Shown here: piece after piece, positions 62,047-64,000 of the stretch | Layout of the letters: the number at the start of each line of letters is the position of its first letter | Position numbering within the stretch: the first letter of the stretch is position 1 | Assembly (NCBI GenBank): GCA_026390795.1 | Contig: JAPLFG010000003.1 | Span: 1,674,001-1,738,000, forward strand | DNA: 64,000 bases | From: Ignavibacteriales bacterium | GTDB lineage: Bacteria > Bacteroidota > Ignavibacteria > Ignavibacteriales > Melioribacteraceae | Direction: 5' to 3' | Notes under the pieces: model-generated | Told to the model about the DNA's origin: nothing | Databases searched by the model: none | What the model saw: only the letters and a program-made list of their open reading frames with translations | Translations under genes and position numbers: made by a program

Positions 62047-63076
62047 CGATAAACTCCAAATCAAAGATTTGCGGGAAGAAATAACCGGTGTTCAAAAAGC
62101 AGCAATGCTGATGGTTGCAATGAACGTAGAAGCTGCGGCTGCCGTTCTAAAACATCTTGATCCGAATGATGTTGAATATCTCTCGGCGGAAATTTCCAAA
62201 GTAAAAAATATTTCTTCCAAGACTGCGGATACCGTTATAGAAGAATTCTACAACATGGTTACCGCACGCGAGTATGTTCTGGAAGGTGGACTCGATTTTG
62301 CGCAAGCAGTATTGGAAAAAAGTTACGGATCTCCAAAAGCATTGGAAATTATAGATAAAATAAAACGTTTGACAACATTAAGAGGTTTTGACGTTCTAAA
62401 AAAAGCTGAACCGGCACAACTAATTAATTTCTTGAACAAGGAACATCCTCAAACAATGGCTTTGATCCTCTCGCAATTAAGTCCGGACCAAACTGCCAAT
62501 GCAATGAAAGAACTCTCGGAAGATTTGAGATTGGACATTGCTCATAGAATAGCTACACTTGGTAAAATTGCACCGCAGACATTAAAACAGATTGAACACG
62601 TTGTAGATGAAATTGCCGGCGCTTCAATGAGCCAGTCCGTTGGAAAACTCGGCGGGGCAAAATGTCTTGCCGCAATTCTTAACCGAACCAATGTATCTAT
62701 GGTTAAAGAAATTTTAGAGAAACTGGAAAATCTAGACCCGGAAACAACATACGAAGTAAAAAGATTGATGTTCATCTTTGATGAAATTATCAATATAAGT
62801 GATAAAGATATTCAGAAGATCATGCGCGAGATAGATAGAAAAGATCTTGCGCTTGCTTTAAAAATTTCAGACGAGAGATTAAAAGAAAAGATATTCAAAA
62901 ATATGAGTGAACGCGCCGCCGATCTTCTGAAAGAAGAACTTCAGTACATGGGAATGGTAAAGCTAAAAGAAGTAGAAGCCGCACAAGCACGTATAATTGA
63001 TTCTATTAAAGCGTTAGAAGAACAGGGAGAAATTTCTCTCAATCTGCGCGGCGGACCGGAAGAAGTATATGTCTAA
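62030..63076 (+). CDS. fliG: Flagellar motor switch protein FliG
   Basis: A 348-residue torque-generating switch protein. N-terminal domain: VQKAAMLMVAMNVEAAAAVLKHL; middle domain with the EHPQ motif (LNKEHPQTMALILSQLSPDQ); C-terminal torque helix MFIFDEIINISDKDIQKIMREIDRKDLALALK with the charged residues that contact the stator. Either ATG (62030 or 62036) could start it. Together with FliF it forms the first part of the switch; fliM and fliN are outside the window. Confidence 0.97.
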   Translation: MKMKSNDKLQIKDLREEITGVQKAAMLMVAMNVEAAAAVLKHLDPNDVEYLSAEISKVKNISSKTADTVIEEFYNMVTAREYVLEGGLDFAQAVLEKSYGSPKALEIIDKIKRLTTLRGFDVLKKAEPAQLINFLNKEHPQTMALILSQLSPDQTANAMKELSEDLRLDIAHRIATLGKIAPQTLKQIEHVVDEIAGASMSQSVGKLGGAKCLAAILNRTNVSMVKEILEKLENLDPETTYEVKRLMFIFDEIINISDKDIQKIMREIDRKDLALALKISDERLKEKIFKNMSERAADLLKEELQYMGMVKLKEVEAAQARIIDSIKALEEQGEISLNLRGGPEEVYV

Positions 63077-63689
63077 TGTAATTAAACTGAACTCTCGATC
63101 AACAAAAACGAATGTAAAAGTTTCTGGATATGGAACGGTAATTGAAAGCCAAAGTGAATCCGATCTCTTAAAAAAGCAGCTCGAAGATTATTATTCACTT
63201 GGATACCGTGAAGCTCAAGAAAAAACACGAAGAGATGTTGAACGTGAATACACAGACAAACTATTTCGCAAATATGAAGAAGTTTATAAAATTCTTCAGC
63301 AGTTCGATGAAAGCTTTGCCGAATACGAAAAGTCATTTGAAAAATTGGTGATTGAAACTGCGTTCGAGGTTGCGAAAAAAGTAGTGCAACGAGAAGTAAG
63401 TGAGAATACTATTATAAATGAAAATGTACGTTTTGCAATAAATAAAATAATGGGCGCAAACGAAATTCGATTAAAATTAAATCCAGCGGATGTTGAAGAA
63501 TTAAACGAGGCTACAAAAAAATTAATTCATGGAGGTTCGTTCAATAAAATTAAAATTGAACCCGACGAACGAATTGAATTAGGTGGATGCTTGATTGAAA
63601 CGGAGATTGGAAATGTTGACTCTAGGATATCAACACAATTAAGCGAAATGCAGAGGCAGCTTGAAGACAGTCTTATAAAGAAAAACTAA
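63069..63689 (+). CDS. fliH: Flagellar export apparatus protein FliH
   Basis: A 206-residue stator-like regulator of the FliI ATPase. A short N-terminal region (KLNSRSTKTNVKVSGYGTV) is followed by a charged helical stretch (REAQEKTRRDVEREYTDKLFRKYEEV) and the FliH/YscL globular domain (VIETAFEVAKKVVQREV, LKLNPADVEELNEATKKLIHGG, GGCLIETEIGNVDSRISTQLSEM). It overlaps fliG by eight bases. The usual next gene, fliI, is absent: a lipoprotein gene follows after a 118-base gap. Confidence 0.92.
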   Translation: MSNVIKLNSRSTKTNVKVSGYGTVIESQSESDLLKKQLEDYYSLGYREAQEKTRRDVEREYTDKLFRKYEEVYKILQQFDESFAEYEKSFEKLVIETAFEVAKKVVQREVSENTIINENVRFAINKIMGANEIRLKLNPADVEELNEATKKLIHGGSFNKIKIEPDERIELGGCLIETEIGNVDSRISTQLSEMQRQLEDSLIKKN

Positions 63690-63807
63690 TAGAAAACTAA
63701 TTAATGGATAATTAAATGTTGCTAAAATAATTCAGAGTAACTCCGATAATATAGCCAGAGATTCACTGATAACAATGAAAAGGATTAAAGATCTGGCTGG
63801 AGTTGAA

Positions 63808-64000
63808 ATGAAAACTAAAATAGGCAACAAATTTCATATTGGAGTAATTGTCTTAACAATGATTCTAATGGCATCAATAACTGGTTGTAATTCAGACCCA
63901 ATAACACCTGTTGAAGAACAGTTTACGATTGACGGCGTATGGCAATCATATAAATTCGACGAAGGCTATGCATATCGTCACGTTCTTCTTCATTTGGTTC
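63808..64000 (+). CDS. Lipoprotein, N-terminal part (runs off the right edge)
   Basis: The ATG at 63808 has GGAG six bases upstream. The first 31 residues form a signal peptide with a lipobox-type Cys (ITGC) followed by Asn, Ser, Asp and Pro. The visible mature part, PVEEQFTIDGVWQSYKFDEG, resembles lipocalin-like or DUF5004-type lipoproteins (xGxW-S motif). The remainder is outside the window, and the frame is open to the last base. Confidence 0.72.
   Translation, partial: MKTKIGNKFHIGVIVLTMILMASITGCNSDPITPVEEQFTIDGVWQSYKFDEGYAYRHVLLHLV

Noticed and set aside
63718-63807. Open frame upstream of the partial lipoprotein (KIIQSNSDNIARDS)
   Set aside because: It is in frame with the lipoprotein but the signal peptide and ribosome-binding site place the start at 63808; the upstream part is short and lacks its own start signals.
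1-64000. CRISPR arrays, tRNA, rRNA, IS elements
   Set aside because: No regularly spaced repeats, cloverleaf sequence with a CCA-type acceptor, rRNA motif or transposase frame was found on either strand by eye.

Overview
The window reads as a chromosomal segment of an AT-rich, Gram-negative, flagellated bacterium. The best fit is the Bacteroidota/Chlorobiota side of the tree, most likely Ignavibacteria (Ignavibacterium/Melioribacter-like). This is an inference from gene content: outer-membrane barrels and many signal-peptide lipoproteins, an ATP-type PEP carboxykinase, long PAS-rich histidine kinases, and complete chemotaxis and flagellar basal-body genes. No rRNA, tRNA, CRISPR array, transposase or prophage gene was recognised.

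Layout. (A) 1-14.3 kb, almost all minus strand, is an envelope/exopolysaccharide block. It holds an M23 peptidase, a TPR plus beta-barrel exporter-like protein, and a compact acylation operon: two SGNH hydrolases, a FAAL-like acyl-AMP ligase, an acyl carrier protein and an MBOAT acyltransferase. In composition the operon resembles dltABCD, and the MBOAT/SGNH part resembles alginate acetylation genes. Next come a coiled-coil protein, a DUF454 protein, RmlA and a secreted orphan. (B) 14.3-32.5 kb is housekeeping: YbaK, a frameshifted lipoprotein, an N-acetylglucosamine-kinase-like protein with an AmpG-like permease, an ABC-2 exporter, a LolA-like protein, sucC, a degenerate galactokinase homologue, a TPR protein, aroE, two aspartate-type aminotransferases and pckA. 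(C) 32.7-41.4 kb, minus strand, is a five-gene two-component array: three PAS histidine kinases (one hybrid) around two tandem REC-REC proteins whose second receivers are degenerate. (D) 42.0-58.6 kb, plus strand, is chemotaxis: CheW, a chemoreceptor with a periplasmic CxxCH haem-c motif, a porin, a secreted TonB-C protein, a second chemoreceptor, a soluble NtrB-like kinase with a sigma-54 activator, a HEAT-repeat protein, CheR, two CheY, CheZ, CheA and CheB. (E) 58.6-63.7 kb is a flagellar operon, flgB-flgC-orphan-fliE-fliF-fliG-fliH. A partial lipoprotein gene runs off the right edge.

How the parts fit. Blocks D and E form one motility module: receptors couple through CheW/CheA, CheY goes to the FliG-containing switch, CheZ dephosphorylates CheY, CheR/CheB adapt the receptors, and the kinase/sigma-54 activator pair is a candidate FlgS/FlgR-type switch for basal-body genes. 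Block A plausibly activates an acyl group, loads it on the carrier protein, moves it through the MBOAT channel and transfers or trims it on a periplasmic glycan with the SGNH proteins. The acyl group and the glycan are unknown.

The most promising candidates for undescribed biology are the FAAL-ACP-MBOAT-SGNH operon, the haem-c chemoreceptor with the C-terminal tail it shares with the second receptor, the galactokinase-fold protein that has lost its catalytic residues, the pseudo-receiver array, two conserved-looking orphans in the motility operon, and a mutually exclusive hairpin pair over the ribosome-binding site between pckA and a lipoprotein gene.
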